The notes below the pieces were generated by a model. That model saw only the letters and a program-made list of their open reading frames with translations, was not told where the DNA came from and ran no database searches. 49,557 bases of DNA from Arcobacter sp. (lineage in GTDB: Bacteria > Acidobacteriota > Terriglobia > Bryobacterales > Bryobacteraceae). Every line of letters begins with the position of its first letter. The first letter of the stretch is position 1. The position numbers were made by a program, and so were the translations under genes. The stretch is from positions 1 through 49,557 of the forward strand of contig DYJN01000025.1 of the NCBI GenBank assembly GCA_020723085.1. The letters run 5' to 3'. Shown piece by piece: positions 38,436 to 46,737 of the stretch.

Positions 38436-39391
38436 CGCGCCGCCGTCCAGAACTGGCGGAACTCCGCCTTGACGCGCCGCTCGCCGCGCTGGATGAGAGA
38501 CTGCGCTTGCTCCAGCGTGGCGATGCGGCCGCGCGCACCCATGGCGGTGCAGTTGAGCGCCGCCATGGCGTTGGAAAACTCCAGCGCCGCGCCAAGATCA
38601 TAGCCGGCGAGCACCGCATAGCAGAAGGCGCCGTGGAAGATGTCGCCGGCGCCAGTCGTATCGATGCAGTTCACCACGAATGCCGGCGAGTACAGGAACC
38701 GCCCCTCGGAGCGCGCCAGCGCCCCATGTGCGCCGAGCGTCATCGCCGCCACGCGCATGCCGTAGGCGTCCTGGATCAGGGACAGCGCCCGCAGCGGGTC
38801 GCTCTCGCCGGTCCACCGCTCGGGGAACTCGCTCGACGTGATCAGGTAGTCCACGTGGGGCAGCACATCCTCAAAGCCCTTGTAGATGGTATCGACGTCG
38901 ACGGAGACGGGGATGCCGTGCTGGCGCGCGATGCGCGCCGCATGCGCCACCGCCGGGGTGTCGTGCCCGTCTATGTGCAGCAGCCGCGCGCACGTGATCT
39001 GGTCTGGGGTGATCTGCTCCGGTGTGATCTTGAGCGCCTCCGGGCGGTGCCAGAACACCGTGCGCTCGCCCGTGCTCTGGTCGATGAGGATGTAAGCGGA
39101 CTGATTGGGAGTGTTCTTGCGCCGCTGGACATGAGCCAGATCGATGCCGCAGCCTTGCAGACTTTCCCACTGGACGCGCCCGCGTTCGTCGTCGCCGATC
39201 GTGCCGATGTACTTCACGCGAAGCCCCAGCCGCGCGCAGCAGACCATTGCGCTCGCCACCTGCCCGCCGGGGCTCAGCACCTCTTCGAGAAACGGGACCT
39301 TGCCGCCGTAGGCGGGGAAATGGGGGATCAGGATCATGGTGTCGGTGGCGTTGAGCCCCACGCCTACGACATCGAAGCGCGGTTCCGTCAC
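38432..39391 (-). CDS. PfkB-family carbohydrate kinase (second copy)
   Basis: A 319-residue ribokinase-like kinase from GTG 39391, which overlaps the preceding gene's stop as GTGA and has TTGGAG upstream. An in-frame ATG 60 codons earlier lies inside the hydrolase gene and is rejected. Signatures: 'VVGVGLNATDTMILIPHFP' (in part) at the N-terminus, 'SPGGQVASAMVCCARLG' (G-G-Q-x-A), and 'CIDTTGAGDIFHGAFCYAVL' (in part), with the G-A-G-D catalytic motif. It is not closely similar to the kinase at 32540. The sugar is unknown. Its 3' end overlaps the rhomboid start by 4 nt. Confidence 0.9.
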   Translation of the reverse strand: MTEPRFDVVGVGLNATDTMILIPHFPAYGGKVPFLEEVLSPGGQVASAMVCCARLGLRVKYIGTIGDDERGRVQWESLQGCGIDLAHVQRRKNTPNQSAYILIDQSTGERTVFWHRPEALKITPEQITPDQITCARLLHIDGHDTPAVAHAARIARQHGIPVSVDVDTIYKGFEDVLPHVDYLITSSEFPERWTGESDPLRALSLIQDAYGMRVAAMTLGAHGALARSEGRFLYSPAFVVNCIDTTGAGDIFHGAFCYAVLAGYDLGAALEFSNAMAALNCTAMGARGRIATLEQAQSLIQRGERRVKAEFRQFWTAAR

Positions 39392-41325
39392 TGCAAAGCT
39401 CCAAGAAATTCCAGAATGGCAGCCGAGGTGGCATCGCCCGGCTTGACGATGTTTGTCATTTCCGAGATGTGGTTCTCGCCCTTCACAAAGACCAGCCGGC
39501 TGGGGACGCCCGCCTGCCTGAGCGCATCGTGAAAGCGCCGCGCCTGCTGCGGCAGGGTGAGGTAGTCCCACTGGCAGTAGGTGACGAGAAACGGCGGCAG
39601 TCCGCCGCGCACGTGGAACAGGGGGGAGGCTGCCCGCCGCACGTCCGGATCGCTGCCAAACACGCGCGAACCCGCCGCGCCCGTGACGTCAGGCACGCCG
39701 CTCATGGAGATTACGCCGCGGATCGCGCCCGAGTCCAGCCCATGCGCGCGCAGCCACCGCGCATCCGCCGCCAGCAGCGCCGCCAGATGCCCTCCAGCGG
39801 AGTGCCCCGCGACGACGATGCGCGAGGGATCTCCGCCGTGGGCGGCGATGTTGCGCATGGTCCAGGCGAAAGCGGCGGCGGCGTCCTCGATCTGCGCCGG
39901 ATGCGGATGCTTCGGCGCCAGGCGGTAGCTGGGCGCAACCACGACGAAGCCCGCCCGGGCGAAATGATTGCCGAAGAACGGATACTGCCTGCGGTCGCCG
40001 CGAACCCACGCTCCTCCATGCAGGAAGAACAGCACGGGACGTTTCGACGCGCCCCGGGGGCGGTAGATGTCCAGGCGGTGCTTCTCCGCGTCTTCTGGCG
40101 CTCCGGCGGCGTATTCGATGCCGTTCACCGCTTCAACGGACGGATCCAGCCGCTGCGAAGGCAGCGTCAGCAGGGCGGGATCCGGACGCGCCAAGCGGAT
40201 GGCGTTCGAGTAAATCCATGGGCGCTGTTCGCCGTCGATGTCGAGCCACGCCTCGACGCGGTAGGCGCCGGGTTCTGCCGCCTGCCAAGCGGCGGTTTCG
40301 CCGCCAGCCTCGTGAACCAGCGTCCCCTCCCGAATGAAACGCCAGTGGGCGGCGACAGGCGCGCGCGCCACCAGCCGTGTTGAACCCGCCATCGGGATTG
40401 TGTCTCCCATTTCGTAAACGCCGAGCGAGTTGACGGCGAAAAACGCGAAGCCCTGCGGCGCGCACAGCCAGTCGTGCGCCACGTATGCGCGTCCTTCGCG
40501 CAAGGAGGCCGCCAGGGCTTCCTGCGTGAACTCTCTGGCCAGAATGTGCGTCACCGTGTTGCGAAACGCCACGTCGTAAGGATCCAGCAGCACTTTGCCG
40601 CCGGCCAGCACGTTCTGGTGCGCGTCGATGGCGCCGATGCCCGTGAAGAACCGCTGGGCGAGCACGCGGTCCCACCGTGCGAAGAGTTCCGGCCGCCAGC
40701 CTGCGCCCGCGCCGTAGATTTCATCGGGATACCGCCGCGCCAGCCGGGCCAGTTCCTCCAGCCTCCGCGGATCCGCGGCTGCAGCCTTCAGATACGCGGC
40801 CAAGTCCGCGTCGTCTTCGTGATCCGCATGGCGGTTGCAGATCTCCATGCCGTCCCAGCCAGCGGGCGATGCCTCCGGATCGCCCTCCACGTGTGAGTGA
40901 AACCGCAGCGGCGGCGCGGGTTGAGGAAAGCGAAGCTCGTGTTTCGCTCCGTTCTCCGCGCCGGCGAAGAAGAGCACGCCCTCGCGCTCGCCATGCCAGG
41001 TGGAAGCACGAGGCCCGCCGTGATCGGTGAAAAACACGGCGCGGATGCCCGTCTTTTTCGCCGCGGCCAGGACTTCAGCGCGCGTGCGGCGCGTGTGCGC
41101 CGAGTCTCCGGCGCGGACAAGCATCGCGGCCGGATAGTCCTCGTAAACGCCCACAGGGGGGAGGGCCTTGCGTTGCGCGGCCAGCGCCTTGCGGGCCTCC
41201 TGGACAGCGGCCAGCCGCTCCGGCGCGAGCCGCTCCACCGCCGTGTACTTCCGGCCGGGCCCGAGGCCGGTCTGCGCCGGGGCCAGCGCAGCCAGGCACA
41301 CAAACACGGCAAGACGCGCCATCAT
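39388..41325 (-). CDS. Secreted fusion: PHP-like N-terminus and HSL-type esterase C-terminus
   Basis: A 645-residue exported protein with a signal peptide (MARLAVFVCLAALAPA-Q). Residues ~60-380 resemble a PHP-type metal hydrolase: 'GIRAVFFTDHGGPR' (T-D-H), 'PLRFHSHVEGDPEA' (H-x-H) and 'MEICNRHADHEDDA'. Residues ~420-640 are an alpha/beta hydrolase of the hormone-sensitive-lipase group: oxyanion 'LFFLHGGAWVRGDRR', nucleophile elbow 'VVAGHSAGGHLAALLA' (Ser), and His in 'VKGENHISEMT'. A PHP and an esterase in one chain is unusual. TATCCT ends 6 nt before ATG 41325, so the mRNA is probably leaderless. The PfkB gene overlaps its stop by 4 nt. Confidence 0.8.
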   Translation of the reverse strand: MMARLAVFVCLAALAPAQTGLGPGRKYTAVERLAPERLAAVQEARKALAAQRKALPPVGVYEDYPAAMLVRAGDSAHTRRTRAEVLAAAKKTGIRAVFFTDHGGPRASTWHGEREGVLFFAGAENGAKHELRFPQPAPPLRFHSHVEGDPEASPAGWDGMEICNRHADHEDDADLAAYLKAAAADPRRLEELARLARRYPDEIYGAGAGWRPELFARWDRVLAQRFFTGIGAIDAHQNVLAGGKVLLDPYDVAFRNTVTHILAREFTQEALAASLREGRAYVAHDWLCAPQGFAFFAVNSLGVYEMGDTIPMAGSTRLVARAPVAAHWRFIREGTLVHEAGGETAAWQAAEPGAYRVEAWLDIDGEQRPWIYSNAIRLARPDPALLTLPSQRLDPSVEAVNGIEYAAGAPEDAEKHRLDIYRPRGASKRPVLFFLHGGAWVRGDRRQYPFFGNHFARAGFVVVAPSYRLAPKHPHPAQIEDAAAAFAWTMRNIAAHGGDPSRIVVAGHSAGGHLAALLAADARWLRAHGLDSGAIRGVISMSGVPDVTGAAGSRVFGSDPDVRRAASPLFHVRGGLPPFLVTYCQWDYLTLPQQARRFHDALRQAGVPSRLVFVKGENHISEMTNIVKPGDATSAAILEFLGALQ

Positions 41326-41331
41326 ATTACG

Positions 41332-41337
41332 AGGATA
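41332..41337 (-). promoter_or_regulatory. -10 box of the PHP-esterase gene (leaderless type)
   Basis: Minus-strand TATCCT ends 6 nt before ATG 41325 (9 nt before the adjacent ATG 41322). No Shine-Dalgarno in the gap. Confidence 0.5.
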
Positions 41338-41355
41338 GCGTGCCGCGGATTGCGC

Positions 41356-41937
41356 CTATTTCTGCGGCCGCTGGTAAAGGTAAATCGTATAGGGGTGGCG
41401 GTGGGCTTCCACCTTCTCCACGCGCGCCGGCTTCCAGCCCTTGATGCGGAATTCCAGCGACACGACGCGCGCGCCCGGTTTCAGTTCCTTTTCGAGCTTC
41501 GGCCGCAACTGCTCGTTGGCCTCGGTGAGCAGGTAAAGAGCCACTACATCGGCGCTGGAAAGATCGACGCCCATCATGTCGCCTTCGATGATCTTCACCT
41601 GCTGTTGCAGCCCCTGGCTTTCCACCGCCTCGCGGGCGCGTTTCGCCAGCGCCGGGCTCAACTCGACGCCCACCGCCTTCGCTCCGAACTCCTTGGCTGC
41701 CGTGGCCACAATCCGCCCATCGCCGCAGCCGAGATCGTACAGCATTTCGCCATGCTTGAGCCCGGCGATCTCGAGCATCTTGACGACGATCGGCTGCGGC
41801 GAGGTGACATACGGCGCCAGTTTCTGCGGCTGAATGAGCCGCCTCTGCTGCCCCGCTGCCGCTCCTGCCAGCAACACCCCCGCCAGCGCAACGGCGCTAC
41901 TGCGGCGGAACCAAGTGGGAACCCCTGATGGACGCAT
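41356..41937 (-). CDS. Exported class I SAM methyltransferase-like protein (paralogue)
   Basis: A 193-residue protein of the same FAM173-like type as 2807-3340. Shared landmarks are 'PQKLAPYVTSPQPIVVKML', 'LYDLGCGDGRIVATAA' (motif I), 'AVGVELSPALAKRAR', and the late 'ARVVSLEFRIKGWKPARV'. The N-terminus (residues 1-29, 'WFRRSSAVALAGVLLAGAAAGQ') is again signal-like, with a twin Arg. Two separate paralogues with leaders make a chance artefact less likely. The gene lies immediately downstream of the VWA-like gene, whose 3' end it overlaps by 41 nt; the two are co-transcribed. Its substrate is unknown; the family methylates lysine of small membrane proteins such as ATP synthase c. Confidence 0.8.
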   Translation of the reverse strand: MRPSGVPTWFRRSSAVALAGVLLAGAAAGQQRRLIQPQKLAPYVTSPQPIVVKMLEIAGLKHGEMLYDLGCGDGRIVATAAKEFGAKAVGVELSPALAKRAREAVESQGLQQQVKIIEGDMMGVDLSSADVVALYLLTEANEQLRPKLEKELKPGARVVSLEFRIKGWKPARVEKVEAHRHPYTIYLYQRPQK

Positions 41938-43165
41938 CGGCCGCGCGCCTCCCTGACTTCCATTTTACGATCCGCGCCACCACTTCGGTCACGGCCGACC
42001 ACAATTCTCTGGGCCGGCTGATCGTGAATTCGAGGCCTTTGAAGTAGCGCACCGCCTGACTGATGGAGTCCCGCCAGGGATTCAGTTGCGGCGTCAGGTT
42101 GTAGTTCAGGTAGAAGACCGGATACTCGGTTTCGCCCACTTCGCGGAGAGCGTTGGAGGGCACGCCCGAGGCCAGCATCGCTTTGGGGCCGGCGATGATC
42201 AGGCCGTCGGGCGCGGCGCCGCCGTCGCGGACCTTGAACTCGCTCTGGATCAGCGAGCCGAGGAATTCCGCGTCGCTGTTCCTGTTCTGGAGCCGGGAGA
42301 AGTCCACACGTCCCAACTGGAGGCCTTTCAGCGCCTCGCCGATGGACTGGAAGTCGATCCGGTCGCTGAACTCCTGCCGGTAGAGGATGCGCTGCTGCTG
42401 AAGATTGAAAGCGACGACGGAATAGCGGGCGATGCGCGGGTCGCGCTGAATGGTGCGCAGGATGGAGACCAGAGCCGCCGTGTCCGCCCGTTCCAGCGTG
42501 GCGGCGCCGCTGTTCTGCGGGGCGAAGTTCACCAGCACCTTCACCGAGACCGGAGCGTTGCTGTAGTCCTTCTCGGCTGGCGGCTCATCGGCGAACTCGT
42601 CCTCGTCGGCAGCCGCCGCGGTGCCTGCGGGCAGCGTGAGGACAAGATCCTTCTCTTTTGGGGCGAGCGCCGCCTCCGCCCGCCAGAAGCTGGCGCAGAC
42701 GCGTTCGGCGCGGTCCCGCATCAGCCAGCCCACCTGGTAGACGCCCTCGCCGAGATCGAAAGAGCCCTGCAGGTAGGCATCGCCCTTGGCGTCGGCTTCA
42801 ATCGAAGGGACGCGGATTTTCTGGGTGAAGTACCGGGCGCGCTCCGGCGCACCTTCCGGGATCACGCGAAAGATCACCGTGAGAAGATTTTCCAGCCCGG
42901 CAAGTTCCCGCATGGGGACTGCCACCTCATAGCCGGCGTGAAACTTCAGATCGAAGCCGACCGCCGGCTTCAGCGGCGTAAGCCGGCACGGGAGGTCATC
43001 GCGCGGTTCGCGGGCTTCCAGCACCGCGAGGTCGGTCCCGCTGAGAGCCCTGCCGGGATCCGCCTCGATCAGGTTTTGGCCGCGCAATGCCTGCGCCGCG
43101 GGCAACAGCGCCGCCAGCGCGCCCGTCAGCCGGAACAGAAGAAAAATCCGCCGCCTGTCCTTCAT
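41897..43165 (-). CDS. Secreted VWA-like protein of Acidobacteria type
   Basis: A 422-residue exported protein (signal with hydrophobic core 'LFRLTGALAALLPAA'). It begins with a beta-rich region of about 170 residues. About residues 195-390 contain a VWFA-like alternation of strands and helices: 'VSVKVLVNFAPQNSG' (first strand, though the D-x-S-x-S metal site is not evident), 'ALVSILRTIQRDPRIARYSVVAFNLQQQ' (in part) and 'PDGLIIAGPKAML'. Related acidobacterial 'VWFA-related' proteins are common and unassigned. The methyltransferase-like gene overlaps its 3' end by 41 nt. It is divergent from greA, with a 178-nt spacer. Function not assigned. Confidence 0.6.
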   Translation of the reverse strand: MKDRRRIFLLFRLTGALAALLPAAQALRGQNLIEADPGRALSGTDLAVLEAREPRDDLPCRLTPLKPAVGFDLKFHAGYEVAVPMRELAGLENLLTVIFRVIPEGAPERARYFTQKIRVPSIEADAKGDAYLQGSFDLGEGVYQVGWLMRDRAERVCASFWRAEAALAPKEKDLVLTLPAGTAAAADEDEFADEPPAEKDYSNAPVSVKVLVNFAPQNSGAATLERADTAALVSILRTIQRDPRIARYSVVAFNLQQQRILYRQEFSDRIDFQSIGEALKGLQLGRVDFSRLQNRNSDAEFLGSLIQSEFKVRDGGAAPDGLIIAGPKAMLASGVPSNALREVGETEYPVFYLNYNLTPQLNPWRDSISQAVRYFKGLEFTISRPRELWSAVTEVVARIVKWKSGRRAADASIRGSHLVPPQ

Positions 43166-43241
43166 GCCCCCAACTTCCGCTTGCCATTCTATTGCCGCCC
43201 CGCCCGGCCGTAAAGCGCCTGGCCGGAGCCGCGCATATAAA

Positions 43242-43261
43242 CCGGATCATCGCCGATCCGG
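43242..43261. repeat. Inverted repeat in the VWA-like/greA intergenic region
   Basis: CCGGATC (43242-43248), a 6-nt spacer and GATCCGG (43255-43261): a perfect 7-bp dyad midway between two divergent genes. It could be an operator or a hairpin. Confidence 0.4.
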
Positions 43262-43312
43262 CCCGGAACCGCAAGCCCCCTGTCCCCGGCGGGACGGCGG
43301 CGAAGACTCCGA

Positions 43313-43318
43313 TATAAT
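43313..43318 (+). promoter_or_regulatory. -10 box of greA
   Basis: TATAAT is a perfect -10 box, 25 nt before the ATG. The predicted leader (about 19 nt) contains ACCTCCTTA (43334-43342), identical to the 16S anti-Shine-Dalgarno, instead of a Shine-Dalgarno. Confidence 0.6.
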
Positions 43319-43343
43319 TGTCAGAGGGGCTGAACCTCCTTAG

Positions 43344-43814
43344 ATGGACGACATCAAGAAGAAGCTGCAGGACGAGATCGCAGCGCTCGAGTACGAGCTG
43401 CGGAATCAGTTGCCCAAGGAGATCTTGAAGGCCCGGGCGCACGGCGATCTCCGCGAAAACGCCGAATTCCATGCGGCCAAAGAGCGCCAGCGCCTTGTGG
43501 ACGCGCGGCTGGCGCAGCTCAGGAAGCGGCTTGCCGATTTCTCCATGACCGATCTGTCCCGCATCCCGCGAGACCGTGTGGGGCTGGGCTCCACCGTGGT
43601 CGTTTTCGATCTGGACAGGAACGAGGAGCTGAAGTTCAAGCTGGTGGTCAGCGAAGAGGCGGACGCGGCCAAAGGGCTGATTTCCACCACCTCGCCGATC
43701 GGCCGGGGACTTGTGGGAAAACAGGTCGGCGATGAAGTCGCCATCCCCAGCCCTGGCGGCACGCGGCGTCTGGAGATCCTCCAGCTCACCACCATTCACG
43801 ACGAGGCCGGTTAA
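43344..43814 (+). CDS. greA: Transcription elongation factor GreA/GreB type
   Basis: A 156-residue Gre factor that rescues backtracked RNA polymerase by stimulating transcript cleavage. The N-terminal coiled coil (about 1-75) carries the acidic tip: 'AHGDLRENAEFHAAKERQR' matches the family G-D-L-x-E-N-A-E-[YF]-x-x-A-K. The C-terminal FKBP-like domain runs from 'VGLGSTVVVFDLD' to 'STTSPIGRGLVGKQVGDEVAIPSPGG' (in part), with the standard S-P-I-G-[RK]-x-L-x-G motif. It is a typical GreA apart from the absence of a short N-terminal extension. The CDP-alcohol phosphotransferase gene starts 18 nt downstream. The leader lacks a Shine-Dalgarno and holds an anti-Shine-Dalgarno-like sequence. Confidence 0.95.
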   Translation: MDDIKKKLQDEIAALEYELRNQLPKEILKARAHGDLRENAEFHAAKERQRLVDARLAQLRKRLADFSMTDLSRIPRDRVGLGSTVVVFDLDRNEELKFKLVVSEEADAAKGLISTTSPIGRGLVGKQVGDEVAIPSPGGTRRLEILQLTTIHDEAG

Positions 43815-43832
43815 ACTGGACTGGCTGGAACC

Positions 43833-44474
43833 ATGACGTTCACACGCGCTATTGGCATCGGGGCGGGCAAGATCCTGTTCTGGATCGTCCGTGCGCTGGC
43901 GCTGTCGCGCATCCACCCCAACGTCCTCACCTTCATCGGGCTGCTCATCAACATCGGCGCCGCCTGGCTGCTGGCGCAGGGCCGCTTTTTCCACGCCGGC
44001 CTGGTGATCATCGGCGCCGGGCTGTTCGACATGGTGGACGGGCGCGTGGCGCGCGAAACGCGGCAGGTCACCCGGTTCGGCGCATTCTTCGATTCCGTCG
44101 TCGACCGTTACTCCGACCTCGCCCTGCTGATGGGCCTGCTCGTGTATTACGCCAACATCAACCGGAACTTTTACGTGGTCCTCACGGCCGTGGTGATGAC
44201 GGCCTCGGTGATGATCAGCTACACGCGCGCCCGCGCCGAAAGCGTCATCCCGTCCTGCAAGGTCGGCTTCCTGGAGCGGCCTGAACGGATCGTGCTGCTG
44301 ATCATCGGCGCCCTGTTCGACCGCATGGCCGCCGTGCTGTGGGTGATCGCCGTGCTCGGCAACTTGACCGTCATTCACCGCATGTGGCACGTGTGGGAAG
44401 TGACCCGCGAGATGGACCGGATGCCTGCCGAACCCGCGCCGCATCCGCGGGAAGAGACGCCGCAGATGCGCTAG
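43833..44474 (+). CDS. CDP-alcohol phosphatidyltransferase
   Basis: A 213-residue membrane enzyme with about five or six helices that moves a phosphatidyl group from a CDP-alcohol to a second alcohol (phosphatidylglycerophosphate, phosphatidylinositol-phosphate or related synthases). The family motif is complete: D66-x2-D69-G-x2-A-R74-x8-G83-x3-D87-x3-D91 ('FDMVDGRVARETRQV', 'FGAFFDSVVDRY'). The C-terminal part 'VIHRMWHVWEVT' is membrane-proximal. The alcohol cannot be assigned; the long N-terminal 'FTRAIGIGAGKILFWIVRAL' (in part) suggests the inositol-type subfamily rather than PgsA, but this is weak. It follows greA by 18 nt. Confidence 0.9.
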   Translation: MTFTRAIGIGAGKILFWIVRALALSRIHPNVLTFIGLLINIGAAWLLAQGRFFHAGLVIIGAGLFDMVDGRVARETRQVTRFGAFFDSVVDRYSDLALLMGLLVYYANINRNFYVVLTAVVMTASVMISYTRARAESVIPSCKVGFLERPERIVLLIIGALFDRMAAVLWVIAVLGNLTVIHRMWHVWEVTREMDRMPAEPAPHPREETPQMR

Positions 44475-44481
44475 GCGGCCT

Positions 44482-44877
44482 TCACGCCTGCGCGCCGCCG
44501 GCGCCTTCCAGAATCACGAACGCCTGCGCCATCGACGCGGTGTGCGTCAGCGACAGATGGATCCGCACGGCGCCCATGCGCTGCGCCACCTCGGCCGCTT
44601 CCCCATGCAGCACCAGCTCCGGACGCCCGGAGCGCTGATTCCGCACTTCAAAATCCTGCCACCGCACGCCCCGCCGCCAGCCCGTTCCGATGGCCTTCAT
44701 CCCGGCTTCCTTCGCCGCGAACCGCGCCGCATAGCGCTCGTACCGGTTCGCCTTGGCCTCCACATAGGCGATCTCGCCCGGCGTGAACACCCGCTCCAGA
44801 AACCGCCGGCCATACTTCTCCACCGCCTCCCGGATCCGGTCCACTTCCGCCAGATCGATGCCCGTGCCAAGAATCAC
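44482..44877 (-). CDS. acpS: Holo-[acyl-carrier-protein] synthase
   Basis: A 131-residue phosphopantetheinyl transferase that arms ACP for fatty acid synthesis. The start GTG 44877 is supported by AAGGAGG 7 nt upstream; the earlier in-frame TTG would overlap purU. Signatures are 'ILGTGIDLAEVDRIREA' (Asp of the metal site) and 'FAAKEAGMKAIGTGW' (E and K of the C-terminal signature). 'HLSLTHTASMAQAFVI' completes the fold. It is downstream of purU with a 13-nt gap on the same strand, and converges on the CDP-alcohol phosphotransferase gene (7 nt between stops). Confidence 0.95.
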   Translation of the reverse strand: MILGTGIDLAEVDRIREAVEKYGRRFLERVFTPGEIAYVEAKANRYERYAARFAAKEAGMKAIGTGWRRGVRWQDFEVRNQRSGRPELVLHGEAAEVAQRMGAVRIHLSLTHTASMAQAFVILEGAGGAQA

Positions 44878-44890
44878 CGCCGAGCCTCCT

Positions 44891-45754
44891 TCAGACAAAC
44901 ACCACCGTCTTGCGCCCGTCGATCAGAATCCGGTGTTCCGTGTGCCACCGCACGGCGCGCGCCAGCGCCAGCCGCTCCGCGTCCCGGCCCTTTTCAATCA
45001 TGTCGGCGAGCTGATCCCGGTGCGACACCCGGACGACCTCCTGCTCGATGATCGGTCCGTCATCGAGCACGTCGGTGACATAGTGCGCCGTCGCCCCAAT
45101 GAGCTTCACGCCCCGCTCGAACGCCGCGTGATAGGGGCGCGCGCCGCTGAACGCGGGCAGGAACGAGTGGTGCACGTTGATGATCCGCGCCGGGTATCGC
45201 GCCACGAACTCCGGCGACAGCACCTGCATATAGCGCGCCAGCACGATCAGCCCGGCCCTCTCCTCTTCGAGCAGCGCCAATTGCCGCCGCTCCGCCTCCG
45301 CCTTCAGCGCCGGAGCCGTGGGGATGTAATGGAAGGGCACGCCGTAAAAGCCCGCGATGGCTTCCGCGTCCCGGTGGTTGCTGATCACCATGCGGATGTC
45401 GGCGCGCAGCTCGCCTTCGCGGCGCCGGTGCAGCAGGTCGCTCAGGCAGTGCAGGTACTTCGACACGAACAGCGCCACGCGCACCGGTTCCTGCGAATAC
45501 GCCACGCGCCACTGCATGTCGAACCGCCGCGCCACCGCGCTGTCAAAGGCGCGGGCGAGTGCCTCCCGGTCCAGCCCGAAGTCCTCCAGGTCCCACTCCA
45601 CGCGCATCAGGAACTGCCCGGTCTCATCATCGCGGTGCTCGTCGGTGGACAGGATGTTGGCGCCGTGCTCGTAGAGAAACCCTGAGACGCCTGCCACCAG
45701 TCCCTTCGCGTCCGGGCAACGGATGAGCAGAATGGCGCTGCTGCGGTCGGCCAT
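44891..45754 (-). CDS. purU: Formyltetrahydrofolate deformylase
   Basis: A 287-residue PurU that hydrolyses 10-formyl-THF to formate and THF, balancing one-carbon pools and supplying formate to PurT. The N-terminal ACT domain (about 5-85) begins 'ILLIRCPDAKGLVAGVSGFLYEHGANIL' (in part). The formyltransferase-like catalytic half has 'MVISNHRDAEAIAG', 'LARYMQVLSPEFV', 'INVHHSFLPAFSGARPY' (active-site N/H pair) and 'TDVLDDGPIIEQEVVRV' (catalytic Asp). It is upstream of acpS in one operon. It is divergent from cbiM with 74 nt between them. Confidence 0.97.
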   Translation of the reverse strand: MADRSSAILLIRCPDAKGLVAGVSGFLYEHGANILSTDEHRDDETGQFLMRVEWDLEDFGLDREALARAFDSAVARRFDMQWRVAYSQEPVRVALFVSKYLHCLSDLLHRRREGELRADIRMVISNHRDAEAIAGFYGVPFHYIPTAPALKAEAERRQLALLEEERAGLIVLARYMQVLSPEFVARYPARIINVHHSFLPAFSGARPYHAAFERGVKLIGATAHYVTDVLDDGPIIEQEVVRVSHRDQLADMIEKGRDAERLALARAVRWHTEHRILIDGRKTVVFV

Positions 45755-45813
45755 GGCGTCAGAACTTCATGGTACCGCGTGGGGACGGGGTAGCACGCTT
45801 TTCACCGGTTTGC

Positions 45814-45819
45814 TACTTT
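45814..45819 (+). promoter_or_regulatory. -10 box of cbiM (short leader)
   Basis: TACTTT ends 9 nt before ATG 45829. A true N-terminal Met-His is needed for metal binding in CbiM, and this start provides it. No room for a cobalamin or NiCo riboswitch. Confidence 0.45.
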
Positions 45820-45828
45820 GGTGGCGTC

Positions 45829-46737
45829 ATGCACATTCCCGACGGCTACCTGTCGCCCGCCGTGCTGGGGACGCTCGGTGTGGCGAGCCTGGCCGGGGCG
45901 GGCGTAGCCGCGCGCAAGGCGCCGGGGTCACTGGAAGAGTCGCGCGTCCCGCTGATGGGCATGGCCGGCGCTTTCGTCTTCGCCGCGCAGATGGTGAACT
46001 TCCCCGTCGCCGCTGGAGCCAGCGGCCACCTGCTGGGCGGCGCGCTGCTCGCCATCGCGCTCGGCACGGCGCCGGCGGTTGTGGTGATGACGGCGATCCT
46101 CGTCATCCAGGCGCTGCTGTTTCAGGACGGCGGCGTGCTGGCGCTTGGGGCCAACGTGTTCAACATGGCGCTCGCCGGGGTGGCCGCGGGCGGATGGGCA
46201 TGGGAGGCGTTCGGAGGCCTGAAGCGGCGGCGCGTGGCCGCATTCGCCGCCGGCACGCTCAGCGCTCTGGTTGCGGCGTGCCTTGCGCTCGCGGAGCTTG
46301 CCGTTTCCGGCATCCGCATCCCGCCGGCGGCGCTGGGAGTGGCGCTGGGCGTCTTCGCGGTGACGGCTCTGCTCGAGGGGGCGATCACGGCAGCCGTGGC
46401 GGCGGCGCTCGATTCCGTGGCGCCGGGCCTGCTCGAGCGCGGAAACGGCTCGCCGCGCCGGGCGCTGTCGGGCCTGCTGCTGGCCGGGCTGGTGCTGGCG
46501 GCGGGAGGGTTTCTGGCGGCCTCTTCGCTGCCGGACGGGCTGGAGCATCTGGCCGGGCGGCTCGGAATTACGGGGATGGAGCGAGCCATGCTCGCCTCGC
46601 CCATGCCTGACTATGAAGCGAAGTGGCTCCCCGCGGACTGGCTTCAGAAGGCCGGCGGGGGGCTCCTTGGACTGGCCGTGACGGCGGCCGTCTGCTGGGC
46701 GGCCGGGCGGTGGATTTCGCGGTGGCGCAGCGCCTAG
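45829..46737 (+). CDS. cbiM: ECF cobalt/nickel transporter substrate component (CbiM with PDGLE tail)
   Basis: A 302-residue S component for Co(II) or Ni(II). It begins 'MHIPDGYLSPAVLG', where the free N-terminus and His2 bind the metal. Six or seven helices follow, with 'LGGALLAIALGTAPAVVVMT' and 'GANVFNMALAGV' characteristic of the CbiM/NikM core. Residues ~205-300 form a fused second domain holding 'LPDGLEHLAGRLG', the PDGLE/NikN-type partner subunit that is normally a separate gene. Cobalt versus nickel cannot be decided from sequence. It is first in a three-gene operon; the cbiQ frame starts 28 nt before its end. No cobalamin or nickel-enzyme genes are nearby. Confidence 0.92.
   Translation: MHIPDGYLSPAVLGTLGVASLAGAGVAARKAPGSLEESRVPLMGMAGAFVFAAQMVNFPVAAGASGHLLGGALLAIALGTAPAVVVMTAILVIQALLFQDGGVLALGANVFNMALAGVAAGGWAWEAFGGLKRRRVAAFAAGTLSALVAACLALAELAVSGIRIPPAALGVALGVFAVTALLEGAITAAVAAALDSVAPGLLERGNGSPRRALSGLLLAGLVLAAGGFLAASSLPDGLEHLAGRLGITGMERAMLASPMPDYEAKWLPADWLQKAGGGLLGLAVTAAVCWAAGRWISRWRSA

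Noticed and set aside
45755-45828. A cobalamin or NiCo riboswitch before cbiM.
   Set aside because: Only 74 nt separate purU and cbiM and the -10 box lies 9 nt before the start, so no leader aptamer can be present.
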